From UBA4877 sp002399345 (GTDB lineage: Bacteria; Bacillota; Thermoanaerobacteria; Thermoanaerobacterales; UBA4877), in assembly GCA_036752905.1 (NCBI GenBank), contig DAIORT010000004.1, positions 1 to 64,000 on the forward strand: 64,000 bases of DNA. Reading direction: 5' to 3'. Below are positions 36,276-45,147 of this stretch, in pieces (within the stretch, counting starts at the first letter, position 1; each line of letters starts with the position of its first letter). The translations under genes were made by a program, and so were the position numbers. The notes under the pieces are model-generated. The model was not told where the DNA came from, made no database searches, and saw only the letters and a list, made by a program, of their open reading frames with translations.

Positions 36276-37571
36276 ATGCATAGACGTCCTTTTATCCTGT
36301 TTTTTTCTTTATTGCTTATTTTTTTCTTAGTATGCTGGCCGGCATATTATATGTGCTATAAAAAAGATGTTGACATTGTACCGCAATCGGAAAGAGAATA
36401 TCAAGGATTGATTACAATAATGGATTTTCCCCACCCCAGCGAAAATGATCCTACCGGGTTTTCTTGGATAAAAACGGAAATAGCACGGTTTCAAAAACTG
36501 CATCCCGGTGTTGTGATAGACTTTGTTCCATTAAACTATAGTGATGGATATGCCCGTCTAGAGTCTTCCGTAAGGACCGGCGTCTATCCGGATATAGCAC
36601 CGGTAGGGGGTGACTATTGGTATATATCCAAAGATATCTTGCAGCCGCTTAACGAATATATTGATGATACCAGGGTTTATAAACAAGGTGTCATAGAAGA
36701 GGTCAGCAAAGATGATAATATCTATGGACTGCCATGGGCTATAACCTCGGATGTGGTTTTTATAAACAAGGATCTTTTAAGCAAGTTAAAAAACGGAGAG
36801 GACAATACTGCCGCTAGTTTTAATGATATTTTGGCAGTCCTGGAAAAGAAAAACGAGGCAAGTAAAGATAATAAGGCTTATGCTATGGGTGGGTATATAG
36901 GTATGGATGACTATACGCTTCTACCATTTTTATTCAAGAACGGAAAGATATACAATGATGAGGGCGAGCCTGAATTTAATAAAATAAAACATGGATATGA
37001 ATTTTTTTGTGATCTAAGTAACCGTGGACTTCTTACAGAAAACTTTGGTACCGATAATAAAAATAATGCATGGAATAATTTTATAGAAGATGATACAACA
37101 GTTTGCATTCCATATAATGTATCCGGGACACTTAAGCTAAAGGAGCTATCAGACTCAAAGTTTGCCGCCTACCATTATCCTTCAGATATTAAATCGGTGA
37201 AAAAAGTATATGCATATTCGGTTTTTAAGCAAAAAGATCCCCAAAAGACGGAGATGGCTATAAAGTTTATAAAGCAGATTACGAGTGAAGATAAACAGAC
37301 AGAACTTAAAAAATTTAATCTGATACCTGTATTTAAGTCACAGTCTGACCTTTACCGCGGAGATAAGGCTATGGAGAAAATAATTGATATTTCAAATGAT
37401 GCAAAGTATCTGCCAAGGAATGAACATTTTGAAATGCTTGATGAAATTATAAAAACGCATCTGCGGCAGGTCGTGCTTGGTGCGGAGAAACCGGATGAGG
37501 CCGCCGAGAAGACAAAGCGGGAATACAACGAATATATTTCCGCTTTGCATAAGAGTAAAGCCGATAGATAG
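36276..37571 (+). CDS. Orphan ABC-type sugar solute-binding protein
   Basis: Extracellular family 1 binding protein for sugar import, by similarity. The 431-residue product has an N-terminal hydrophobic segment (about 4-26) that ends FLVCWPAYYMC, lacking a classical lipobox Gly/Ala before Cys, so it is probably an uncleaved anchor or an atypical lipoprotein. The mature part shows RFQKLHPGVVIDFVPL, YPDIAPVGGDYW and NIYGLPWAITSDVVFINKDL. No permease or ATPase genes are adjacent, so it must share components or act as a sensor. It is downstream of hprK and the isomerase, but 72 bp away. Confidence 0.85.
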   Translation: MHRRPFILFFSLLLIFFLVCWPAYYMCYKKDVDIVPQSEREYQGLITIMDFPHPSENDPTGFSWIKTEIARFQKLHPGVVIDFVPLNYSDGYARLESSVRTGVYPDIAPVGGDYWYISKDILQPLNEYIDDTRVYKQGVIEEVSKDDNIYGLPWAITSDVVFINKDLLSKLKNGEDNTAASFNDILAVLEKKNEASKDNKAYAMGGYIGMDDYTLLPFLFKNGKIYNDEGEPEFNKIKHGYEFFCDLSNRGLLTENFGTDNKNNAWNNFIEDDTTVCIPYNVSGTLKLKELSDSKFAAYHYPSDIKSVKKVYAYSVFKQKDPQKTEMAIKFIKQITSEDKQTELKKFNLIPVFKSQSDLYRGDKAMEKIIDISNDAKYLPRNEHFEMLDEIIKTHLRQVVLGAEKPDEAAEKTKREYNEYISALHKSKADR

Positions 37572-37629
37572 CATAAGGTACTAGAAAATTAAAATATGGC
37601 AATAATAGGATTGAATGTCTATACTTTTA

Positions 37630-37686
37630 TTGACATTTATGAAATACTGATGTAAAATATAAATATACAGTACCCCCCTGGGGTAT
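37630..37686 (+). promoter_or_regulatory. copZ promoter with CsoR-type copper operator
   Basis: TTGACA (37630-37635), 17 bp, TAAAAT (37653-37658), then after 11 bp the palindrome GTACCCCCCTGGGGTAT (37670-37686). Such C/G-blocked dyads flanked by TA are bound by CsoR-type copper repressors. The start site would fall just before the operator, so bound repressor would block transcription. No csoR gene is in the window. Confidence 0.8.
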
Positions 37687-37707
37687 AGAAATTTGGAGGC
37701 GATTTAA

Positions 37708-37917
37708 ATGGAGAAAATAACTGTAAAAGTTGAGGGCATGTCATGCGATCACTGCAGGATGAACGTGGAGAATGCTTTAAAATCTCTTGATGGGATTTTA
37801 CAGGTAAAGGTCAGCTTGGAAAAAAACAAGGCGGATATAACATATGATCCGTCAAAGGTAACATTGGATAAGATGAAATCTGCCGTTGATGACGCTGGTT
37901 ATAAGATAGTGGAATAA
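37708..37917 (+). CDS. copZ: Copper chaperone CopZ (heavy-metal-associated domain)
   Basis: Small cytoplasmic carrier that hands Cu(I) to the exporting ATPase. The 69-residue product is a single HMA domain: MEKITVKVEGMSCDHC with both metal-binding cysteines, then ADITYDPSKVTLDKM. GGAGG precedes ATG 37708. It has its own copper-responsive promoter and a terminator, then copA follows with a matching promoter. Confidence 0.95.
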   Translation: MEKITVKVEGMSCDHCRMNVENALKSLDGILQVKVSLEKNKADITYDPSKVTLDKMKSAVDDAGYKIVE

Positions 37918-37951
37918 CAATATGTATTTTTCATACTTAAATTTATTATTA

Positions 37952-37982
37952 GCGCCGATAGCCGCAAGCTGCCGGCGTTTTT
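37952..37982 (+). terminator. Terminator between copZ and copA
   Basis: GCGCCGATAGC and GCTGCCGGCG form a hairpin with a mismatch and a five-base loop, followed by TTTTT. Another 125 bp of A/T-rich sequence leads to the copA promoter. Confidence 0.7.
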
Positions 37983-38109
37983 ATATCTATGGAAAATGGC
38001 GGGGAAAATAAGCCCATGTGTTAGCGGAAAAATGAATCGCAAGTATAAAAAAGGGATGTTATGGTAGATACTTAAGAGTGTGTTTATTAATAAAAATTAT
38101 CATTTTATA

Positions 38110-38166
38110 TTGACATGTGCAGCTGGTTAGGATAAAATACATTTAGATAATACCCCTACGGGGTAT
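38110..38166 (+). promoter_or_regulatory. copA promoter with CsoR-type copper operator
   Basis: TTGACA (38110-38115), 17 bp, TAAAAT (38133-38138), 11 bp, then ATACCCCTACGGGGTAT (38150-38166). Element sequences and all spacings match the copZ promoter, so the two genes should respond together to copper. Confidence 0.85.
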
Positions 38167-38188
38167 ATGCGGTAAGGAGGGAATAACA

Positions 38189-40597
38189 ACGAAAACCTTA
38201 AATAATGATGTTAAAAACAGTGGCAAGAAGGTTACGTTAAAACTTAAAGGTATGTCTTGTGCAGCTTGTGCCAATACGATAGAAAAGGGGTTGTCAAGGC
38301 TTCCGGGGGTAAGGGATGCAAACGTCAATTTCAGTATCGAAAGGGGTACGGTTGTTTATAATCCGGATGAAGTTAGTCTGAATGACATGGTTAAGAAGGT
38401 CCGTGCTCTGGGATACGATGTGTTATTTGACAGGACACAGCTTATGCTTATAGGTATGTCATGTGCAGCCTGCGCCAATACCATTGAGAAAACCTTAAAC
38501 AGACTTCCAGGGGTTTTCAATGCTATGGTGAATTTTGCTACCGAGACAGCCACAATAGATTATATAGATAGTGAGGTTTCTGTCCGGGACATGATCCAAA
38601 CTGTAAAAAAAGCCGGATATGATGCAAAGGAAAAAGAAGAAGGGGTAGATGTTGAGAGGCAGGAGAGAGAGAAACAGTCGAAAAGCCTCTGGACCTCTTT
38701 TATAATATCTGCCATACTTACGGTACCCTTTATACTTAATATGATATTGGAAATGGGTTTTGGAATTAAGACGTTTTTATCAAATCCTTATTTTCAACTT
38801 GTTATAGATACCTTTATACAATTCGGGATAGGTTCGAGATACTATAAAAATGCCTATCATGCACTAAGGGGTGGCAGTACCAATATGGATGTGCTAATTG
38901 CCCTGGGTACGTCGGTGGCCTATTTTTACAGCCTGGCCAATGTAATTATGGGGAATTTTCATCAGCTTTATTTTGAGTCGTCCGCGACGATAATAACACT
39001 GATACTTCTCGGAAAGTCTCTGGAGTTATCGGCTAAAGGGAAAACATCAGAGGCTATTAAAAAACTTATGGGGCTCAGAGCTAAGACGGCTAGGGTAATT
39101 AGGGAAGGCAAACAGACGGACATACCGGTTGAGGATGTAGAGGTGGGAGATATCGTGGTTGTAAGGCCCGGTGAAAAGATACCTGTAGACGGTGTAATCA
39201 CCGAGGGATATTCTTCAGTGGACGAGTCTATGCTTACTGGTGAGAGTATACCTGCGGAGAAAAAAGAAGGGGACGAGGTTGTAGGCTCGACTATAAATAA
39301 AACCGGTTCATTTAAATTCAATACGACCAAGGTTGGAAAGGATACGGTGCTGGCCCAGATTATAAAAATGGTTGAGGATGCCCAGGGCTTAAAGGCACCG
39401 ATTCAGAGATTAGCGGATAAGATATCCGGAATATTTGTTCCCGCGGTGATATTGATAGCTTTAGCAACATTCCTGATCTGGACTTTTGTTCTAAAAGATC
39501 CCTCTCGCGGCCTGGTGGCATCCGTGTCGGTAATGGTGATAGCCTGCCCCTGCGCTTTAGGCCTGGCCACCCCCACGTCAATTATGGTGGGCACGGGAAA
39601 AGGTGCAGAAAATGGAGTTTTGATAAAGGGCGGAGAGCATTTGGAGAGAACACAACAGATAAATACCATAATTTTTGATAAAACAGGAACAATAACTAAA
39701 GGACAGCCGGAGGTAACGGACGTTATCGGTATAGACGGAGCATCTGATGATGAGATACTAAGACTGGCAGCGATGGCAGAAAAGAACAGTGAGCACCCGT
39801 TAGGTGAAGCAATTGTAAATAAAGCTGTGGAAAAGCAGTTACAAATAGACGATCCGGATAGATTTGAGGCAATACCGGGACAGGGTGTGGTTGCAGAGAT
39901 GGAAGGAAATGAGATATATTTAGGAAATAGGAGATTGATAAATAATAAAAATATTGAGTTATTAGAGAAGACTGTGTCTTTATTGGAGAATGTGGAAAGT
40001 GACGGAAAAACAGCAATGATACTTGCAGACAAAAAAACTGTTAAAGGTATAATAGCTGTGGCAGACACATTAAAAGAAGGATCAAAGCAAGCAATAAAGG
40101 CAATTACAGATATAGGCATTGAGGTATGGATGTTAACAGGTGACAACAGGCGTACTGCAGATGCTATAGCAAAAAAGGTTGGTATAAATCACGTACTTGC
40201 TGAAGTATTGCCTGAGAATAAAGCCGAGGAGGTAACAAAATTTAAAAAATCAGGTAAGGTTGTTGCGATGGTTGGTGATGGAATAAACGATGCTCCGGCT
40301 TTAGCCTCTGCAGATGTAGGAATAGCTATAGGCACAGGCACAGATGTTGCTATGGAAGCAGCAGATATAACCCTTATAAGCGGTGATTTGAGAGGTATAG
40401 TTACAGCTATAAAGTTAAGCAAGGCAACCATGAGGAATATAAAACAGAATCTGTTCTGGGCCTTCGGATATAATATGGCAGGTATACCACTTGCAGCTAT
40501 AGGAATGTTAAACCCAGCCATTTCAGGGGCAGCCATGGCATTCAGCTCGGTAACCGTGGTGACCAACGCTTTAAGATTGAGGCGGTTTGAACCTTAA
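38189..40597 (+). CDS. copA: Cu(I)-exporting P1B-type ATPase CopA, probable ACG start
   Basis: Exports Cu(I) across the membrane. The product (about 802 residues) has two N-terminal HMA domains (GMSCAAC twice), eight membrane helices, the actuator TGES, the transmembrane CPC site ([13 protein letters not shown]), the phosphorylated Asp ([10 protein letters not shown]) and the hinge [10 protein letters not shown]. The first in-frame canonical start, ATG 38252, would remove the first strand of HMA1 and has no spaced ribosome site. A near-perfect AAGGAGGG at 38174-38181 is seven bases before ACG 38189, which is followed by AAA ACC TTA. I therefore place the start at ACG. The only other in-frame choice there, ATA 38183, is one base from the site. 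The gene follows a copper operator. Confidence 0.9.
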   Translation, partial: TKTLNNDVKNSGKKVTLKLKGMSCAACANTIEKGLSRLPGVRDANVNFSIERGTVVYNPDEVSLNDMVKKVRALGYDVLFDRTQLMLIGMSCAACANTIEKTLNRLPGVFNAMVNFATETATIDYIDSEVSVRDMIQTVKKAGYDAKEKEEGVDVERQEREKQSKSLWTSFIISAILTVPFILNMILEMGFGIKTFLSNPYFQLVIDTFIQFGIGSRYYKNAYHALRGGSTNMDVLIALGTSVAYFYSLANVIMGNFHQLYFESSATIITLILLGKSLELSAKGKTSEAIKKLMGLRAKTARVIREGKQTDIPVEDVEVGDIVVVRPGEKIPVDGVITEGYSSVDESMLTGESIPAEKKEGDEVVGSTINKTGSFKFNTTKVGKDTVLAQIIKMVEDAQGLKAPIQRLADKISGIFVPAVILIALATFLIWTFVLKDPSRGLVASVSVMVIACPCALGLATPTSIMVGTGKGAENGVLIKGGEHLERTQQINTIIFDKTGTITKGQPEVTDVIGIDGASDDEILRLAAMAEKNSEHPLGEAIVNKAVEKQLQIDDPDRFEAIPGQGVVAEMEGNEIYLGNRRLINNKNIELLEKTVSLLENVESDGKTAMILADKKTVKGIIAVADTLKEGSKQAIKAITDIGIEVWMLTGDNRRTADAIAKKVGINHVLAEVLPENKAEEVTKFKKSGKVVAMVGDGINDAPALASADVGIAIGTGTDVAMEAADITLISGDLRGIVTAIKLSKATMRNIKQNLFWAFGYNMAGIPLAAIGMLNPAISGAAMAFSSVTVVTNALRLRRFEP

Positions 40598-40614
40598 ATA
40601 ATGAGGTGATTTGA

Positions 40615-40785
40615 ATGCGTTGTCCAATATGCAAGAGTGCAAATGTCGGTAAGATTGGAAAAAAGAAGTACTTTTGCAGGGATTGCAGCTGCGAATTTCG
40701 GTTCGAAAAATGGGGGGCCTATGTGTTTGAATATGACAGCGAAGGCTGTATTGACAAAAAAATAAAAGTATGTATGAATGAGTAA
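40615..40785 (+). CDS. Zinc-ribbon microprotein downstream of copA
   Basis: A 56-residue protein with a clear CxxC...CxxC ribbon: MRCPICKSANVGKIGKK, then YFCRDCSCEFRF, then a short tail with a further Cys pair (EGCIDKKIKVCMNE). GAGGTGAT lies ahead of ATG 40615 and a terminator directly follows, so it is the last gene of the copA transcript. The ribbon resembles the N-terminal zinc fingers of some transposases and regulators, but no larger gene follows. It may bind zinc or copper; function unknown. Confidence 0.7.
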   Translation: MRCPICKSANVGKIGKKKYFCRDCSCEFRFEKWGAYVFEYDSEGCIDKKIKVCMNE

Positions 40786-40810
40786 AGGGTGCCCAGCCCT
40801 TTACTTTTTT
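40782..40810 (+). terminator. Terminator of the copA transcript
   Basis: GTAAAGGG (40782-40789) pairs perfectly with CCCTTTAC (40797-40804), seven-base loop, then six T. Confidence 0.88.
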
Positions 40811-40917
40811 ACCGATGGGGTATATGTTTTATATATGGTTACATAAGTAAATCATGTGATGTTATGCATAATGAATGTTAAGCATAAAATATATAAAAAA
40901 TGCTAAAAGGAGACATA

Positions 40918-41868
40918 ATGATGTCTGTGGAGAATATAACCGATATAACCGACATGATATATAGTGATTTGCAATGCTGTATTGATGAGGAAAATATTAT
41001 GAGAGATGAACCGATGTCGAAACACACATCGTTTAAAATAGGTGGTCCGGCAGATATATACATAGTTCCTCAGAGTAAGGAGGAATTTATTGATGCAATG
41101 AAAGTCCTTACTGTTCATAATTACCCATATATGATTGTAGGAAATGGAACCGACCTTTTAATAAAGGACGGGGGAATAGAAGGGGCAGTCATAAATACTG
41201 CTGAACTTAACAATATACAGGTATGCGGTGACGCGCTTATTGCAGGTGCCGGGACTACGCTGGAGAGTCTCTGTAATGCTGCATTATCTAGCTCGCTTAC
41301 AGGAATAGAGTTTGCATGCGGTATTCCGGGAACGATCGGCGGAGCCGTATACATGAATGCCGGAGCATATGGCGGTGAAATAAAAGATGTTTGTGAATGG
41401 TGTAATGTCATTGACATGAAGAGCTTAAAACAATGCAAAATTTATAGAGACGATATGAATTTTGGTTACAGAACCAGTACAGTTCAACAGAAGGGCTATA
41501 TTACACTGGAGGCTTGTTTTAAATTAAAAAAAGGTGAGAGTAATGATATAAAGTCCAGAATGGACGAGTTTAATAGAAAGAGACGGGAAAAACAGCCTTT
41601 GGAGTTTCCCTCTGCAGGCAGTGTTTTTAAAAGACCGGAGGGTTATTATGCTGGTAAGCTTATTGAGGATGCAGGTTTAAAAGGGATGTGTGTCGGAGGC
41701 GCGCAGGTTTCTGAAAAGCATACGGGCTTTATAATAAATCGTGGTAATGCCAGCGCGGATGATGTTATTAAACTGATACGGTTGATACAAAGGACAATTA
41801 AAGAAAAATTCGGGGTTGATATGCATCCTGAGATAAAAATTATAGGAGAAGAAATGCGGGTGTATTAA
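40918..41868 (+). CDS. murB: UDP-N-acetylenolpyruvoylglucosamine reductase
   Basis: FAD enzyme that makes UDP-N-acetylmuramate for peptidoglycan. The 316-residue product shows HTSFKIGGPADIYI, GNGTDLLIKDGG (FAD loop), EFACGIPGTIGGAVYMNAGA, the catalytic Ser in PSAGSVFKRP and the C-terminal catalytic Glu in HPEIKIIGE, as in the Gram-positive type. ATG 40918 (or 40921) lies behind AAAAGGAGA. It starts the murB-rapZ-yvcK run; rapZ begins two bases after its stop. Confidence 0.96.
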   Translation: MMSVENITDITDMIYSDLQCCIDEENIMRDEPMSKHTSFKIGGPADIYIVPQSKEEFIDAMKVLTVHNYPYMIVGNGTDLLIKDGGIEGAVINTAELNNIQVCGDALIAGAGTTLESLCNAALSSSLTGIEFACGIPGTIGGAVYMNAGAYGGEIKDVCEWCNVIDMKSLKQCKIYRDDMNFGYRTSTVQQKGYITLEACFKLKKGESNDIKSRMDEFNRKRREKQPLEFPSAGSVFKRPEGYYAGKLIEDAGLKGMCVGGAQVSEKHTGFIINRGNASADDVIKLIRLIQRTIKEKFGVDMHPEIKIIGEEMRVY

Positions 41869-41869
41869 G

Positions 41870-42724
41870 ATGAAGTTCGTGATTATCACAGGGTTATCGG
41901 GGGCAGGTAAATCTCTTGCTATGAATGCAATGGAGGATATTGGATACTTTTGTATAGATAACCTACCGACGGCGCTTATTCCCAAATTGGTTGATTTTTG
42001 CCGTGACTCTAAGAAAAATGGTAATATTGTATTGGTATTGGATATACGGAGTAAAGGGTTTTTTGATGACTTCTTTAAAGGTTTAAACTATATTCAGAAG
42101 TCTGGTTATTCATACGAAATAATATTCCTTGAAGCGTCAGATACAGTATTAATAAGAAGATACAAAGAGACAAGGAGAAAACATCCGTTAAACACATCGG
42201 GGAACATTCTTGAAGGCATTAAAAAAGAAAGAGGCCTGCTTAAAGACATAAAGGATATTGCAGATACCGTAATAGATACCACAAGATTTACCCCTGCTCA
42301 GCTTAAAGAACAACTATATAATATATATGTAGAAAATCAAAAATTCAACGGACTTATAATAAATATAGTATCCTTTGGTTATAAATATGGGCTGCCGTTA
42401 GATGCAGACCTTGTTTTTGATGTCAGATTTCTTCCAAATCCTTTTTATGTGGAAGAGCTTAAATCCTTAACGGGAAATGATGAACCCGTGAGACACTATA
42501 TCATGCGGAACAAAGAGGCGGAGGAATTTTTAAGAAAGCTCGACGACATGATAGAATTTCTTATTCCTTTTTATATAAGGGAAGGCAAAAGCCAGCTTGT
42601 AATTGCTATCGGATGCACTGGAGGCCGGCATCGTTCTATAACTATTGCCAATCTGCTTTATAAATGTCTTAAAGAAAAAGATTACAATGCATACATCACA
42701 CATAGAGATGTTGAGGAGGGATAG
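41870..42724 (+). CDS. rapZ: RNase adapter / nucleotide-binding protein RapZ (YvcJ)
   Basis: P-loop protein; in E. coli it controls glucosamine-6-phosphate synthase mRNA turnover, and in Bacillus YvcJ affects competence. The 284-residue product has Walker A (ITGLSGAGKSLAMNAMED), FCIDNLP and the C-terminal GCTGGRHRSITIA. The reading frame ends in GGAGGGATAG, which also holds the ribosome site of yvcK. Position between murB and yvcK fits the conserved Firmicutes cluster. Confidence 0.96.
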   Translation: MKFVIITGLSGAGKSLAMNAMEDIGYFCIDNLPTALIPKLVDFCRDSKKNGNIVLVLDIRSKGFFDDFFKGLNYIQKSGYSYEIIFLEASDTVLIRRYKETRRKHPLNTSGNILEGIKKERGLLKDIKDIADTVIDTTRFTPAQLKEQLYNIYVENQKFNGLIINIVSFGYKYGLPLDADLVFDVRFLPNPFYVEELKSLTGNDEPVRHYIMRNKEAEEFLRKLDDMIEFLIPFYIREGKSQLVIAIGCTGGRHRSITIANLLYKCLKEKDYNAYITHRDVEEG

Positions 42725-42726
42725 AT

Positions 42727-43974
42727 ACGAAGCACTTATTATACCTTCCCGGGTTTATCATAGGTATTATATTGGTTATTTGTTCAAATTTTTGGGATAG
42801 TAATTTTATTTATTATGGATGTATCCTGATTATTGCAGCATTTGTTGTAATGTTTGCGGACCTAAGGTATTACAAAGGTTTTGGTTCTGTTGCCCAGCAT
42901 GACGGAGCGTTTAAACATCATTTACTCCAACAGGGCCCAAAAATAGTTGTTATAGGCGGAGGTTCGGGATTATCCACACTTATACGTGGGCTTAAGGAAT
43001 ATACGTCCAATATAGTGGCAATCGTGACCGTGGCTGATGATGGCGGCGGATCTGGTAAGCTAAGGGAAGAGATGGGTATCCTGCCGCCCGGAGATATAAG
43101 GAATTGCATTCTTGCCATGGCTAATACCGAGCCGGAAATGGGTAAGCTTTTAAACTACAGGTTTAAAGACGGGTCTTTAAAAGGCCAGAGTTTTGGCAAC
43201 CTGTTTCTTGCGGCAATGACCGATATAACGGGTAGTTTTGAAAAAGGCGTGGAAAAGATGAGTGAGGTCTTGTCAGTTGCGGGCAAAGTACTGCCAGTGA
43301 CTTTGACCGACGTAAGTCTTGTTGCTGAACTTTCCGATGGCAGTGTGGTTGAAGGTGAGTCTGAAATCCCCGTTGTCTCTCATGAGCGACACGCCACCAT
43401 CCGGAATATTTATTTAAACCCTAAAAAACCGCCAGCTTATGAAAAAACATTGGAAGCTATAAAGGAGGCCGACGTGATAGTAATAGGACCAGGTAGTTTG
43501 TATACAAGCATATTACCGAACTTCTGCGTTTCGGGTATAAGCAAAGCGGTAAATGAGTCTGATGCAGTCAAGATATATATAGCCAACATAATGACCCAGC
43601 CGGGAGAAACGGAGTGTTATGACCTTTATGATCATTACGATGCAATAAGGAAGCTGGGCGGTGTGGAAAAGATTGATTACATTGTTGCGAATACTGGTAA
43701 TGTACCTGATTATATAAATGAGCAGTACAATGAAGACGATGCTAAGCCCGTAAAGCAAAAGAAAAGAATCTTAACCGGCCCAAAGATTGTATTTGAGGAT
43801 TTTATTAAACTTAAGAACGGTTACATAAGGCATGATGAGAATAAACTGGCGTATATAGTAATGAAATTAGCTCTTAATAATCTACCTAAGAACGATCATA
43901 CGAAGGTATTCAAATATTATTATTCAAAGAGTATGCTTATGAGAAAAAAACATGAAGAGGTTCATAATGAGTAA
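42727..43974 (+). CDS. yvcK: YvcK/GlmR-family protein, probable ACG start
   Basis: YvcK (GlmR) binds UDP-GlcNAc and stimulates GlmS, coordinating carbon flow into the cell wall. The core is clear: VVIGGGSGLSTLIRGLKEYT, VADDGGGSGKLREE, ILPPGDIRNC, GPGSLYTSILPNF. The N-terminus has two membrane helices, as in the long clostridial type. An in-frame stop (42712) and the first canonical start (TTG 42772, no ribosome site, inside the first helix) bracket the real start. GAGGAGGG at 42713-42720 lies six bases before ACG 42727, giving a start followed by Lys-His-Leu-Leu-Tyr and 415 residues. This puts the start three bases after the rapZ stop. Confidence 0.88.
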   Translation, partial: TKHLLYLPGFIIGIILVICSNFWDSNFIYYGCILIIAAFVVMFADLRYYKGFGSVAQHDGAFKHHLLQQGPKIVVIGGGSGLSTLIRGLKEYTSNIVAIVTVADDGGGSGKLREEMGILPPGDIRNCILAMANTEPEMGKLLNYRFKDGSLKGQSFGNLFLAAMTDITGSFEKGVEKMSEVLSVAGKVLPVTLTDVSLVAELSDGSVVEGESEIPVVSHERHATIRNIYLNPKKPPAYEKTLEAIKEADVIVIGPGSLYTSILPNFCVSGISKAVNESDAVKIYIANIMTQPGETECYDLYDHYDAIRKLGGVEKIDYIVANTGNVPDYINEQYNEDDAKPVKQKKRILTGPKIVFEDFIKLKNGYIRHDENKLAYIVMKLALNNLPKNDHTKVFKYYYSKSMLMRKKHEEVHNE

Positions 43975-43989
43975 TCAGTTATGGTGAAA

Positions 43990-44020
43990 GATCAGTGAAC
44001 GGGCCGCTGATCATTATTTT
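43990..44020 (+). terminator. Probable terminator after yvcK
   Basis: GATCAGT and GCTGATC form a 7-bp stem (one G-U) with an 11-base loop at 43990-44012, then ATTATTTT. A second inverted repeat (CAGC...ACAAA/TTTTGT...GCTG) lies at about 44072-44100. Confidence 0.55.
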
Positions 44021-44166
44021 GTAGTCTGAATAATTTATACCATTAAAGTAAATAATTTAAAAGGATACAATTCAGCAGTACAAATTATTTTGTGCGCTGA
44101 TTATATGTTATAATTAAATATGAAGTTAAAAACATTTACAAGATTATACGTTATTGAGGCGACTAT

Positions 44167-45147
44167 ATGGATATAAAAATAGGCATTCCAAGAGCATTGC
44201 TCTACTACAATCATTATCCGGCATGGAAGGCTTTTTTTAATGAGTTGGGCGGCCAGGTCATACTGTCTCAAAAAACTAATAAAAAAATTATAGATGAGGG
44301 TGTCATGAACACAGTTGATGAGGCATGCCTGCCTGTTAAGGTGTTTTTTGGACATATTCTGGATTTAAAGAAGAAAAATGTGGATTATATATTTGTTCCC
44401 AGGGTTGTAAGTCTGGAGCGGAATAGATTTTTATGTCCCAAATTTCTCGGTCTTCCGGATTTTGTGAAGGCTTCAATGGAGGATATACCGCCGATAATCG
44501 ATATGGATATTGATTTATACCGGGGGTACGGGCGAAAAATGCGCAATGAGATTAAACGTGTAGGCAGGATTTTCACTGATGACACGCGTAAAATAAAAAG
44601 AGCGGAACAAGCGGCAAAGGATGCCCTCAAGACATATACTGAATTTTTGAAAGACGGTTATATACCTAAATATGCAATGAGAATGGCCGAAGGTAAAAGA
44701 CCTATTAAAAAATCAACCGGTGGGTCTTTAAAGATAGGGCTTCTTGGACATGATTATAATATAATGGATGAATATATAAGCATGAATATTATAAAAAAAA
44801 TAAATGATTTCGGAGGAACAGTGGTCACGTCCGATATGCTCAGCAAAAGTGCTATAGATTATGGCGCTTCCTGCTACCCCAAGGATATGTTCTGGACTTA
44901 TGGAAGGGAGATGCTGGGAGCAGGCAGGTATATGCTGGACAACGATCTAGTTGACGGAGTGGTCTTGGTCAGTGCCTTTGGCTGTGGACCCGATTCCATA
45001 ATAAAGGATATGGTCGAGAAGGAGTATAAAAGAAAAGATACAATGCCGTTTTTGACTCTTACCATCGATGAGGAGACAGGTGAAACGGGTTTGATTACTC
45101 GTCTTGAAGCATTTATGGATCTGATACAATGGAGGGAGGTTGTATAA
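44167..45147 (+). CDS. 2-hydroxyacyl-CoA dehydratase D-component-like protein (1)
   Basis: Related to the HgdB/BcrB family and DUF2229 activase-associated proteins, which carry an iron-sulfur cluster in radical dehydratases and reductases. The 326-residue product has the family's opening (IKIGIPRALLYYNHYPAW) and candidate Fe-S cysteines in NTVDEACLPVK, NRFLCPKF, ASCYP and FGCGPDS. It overlaps the next gene by one base. With the following two genes it forms an electron-activation cassette whose substrate is unknown; in several Clostridia these genes also lie between yvcK and whiA (from memory). Confidence 0.8.
   Translation: MDIKIGIPRALLYYNHYPAWKAFFNELGGQVILSQKTNKKIIDEGVMNTVDEACLPVKVFFGHILDLKKKNVDYIFVPRVVSLERNRFLCPKFLGLPDFVKASMEDIPPIIDMDIDLYRGYGRKMRNEIKRVGRIFTDDTRKIKRAEQAAKDALKTYTEFLKDGYIPKYAMRMAEGKRPIKKSTGGSLKIGLLGHDYNIMDEYISMNIIKKINDFGGTVVTSDMLSKSAIDYGASCYPKDMFWTYGREMLGAGRYMLDNDLVDGVVLVSAFGCGPDSIIKDMVEKEYKRKDTMPFLTLTIDEETGETGLITRLEAFMDLIQWREVV

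Noticed and set aside
39403..40146. Long minus-strand open frame opposite copA (247 codons)
   Set aside because: Shadow of copA; serine/isoleucine-rich composition and no motif.
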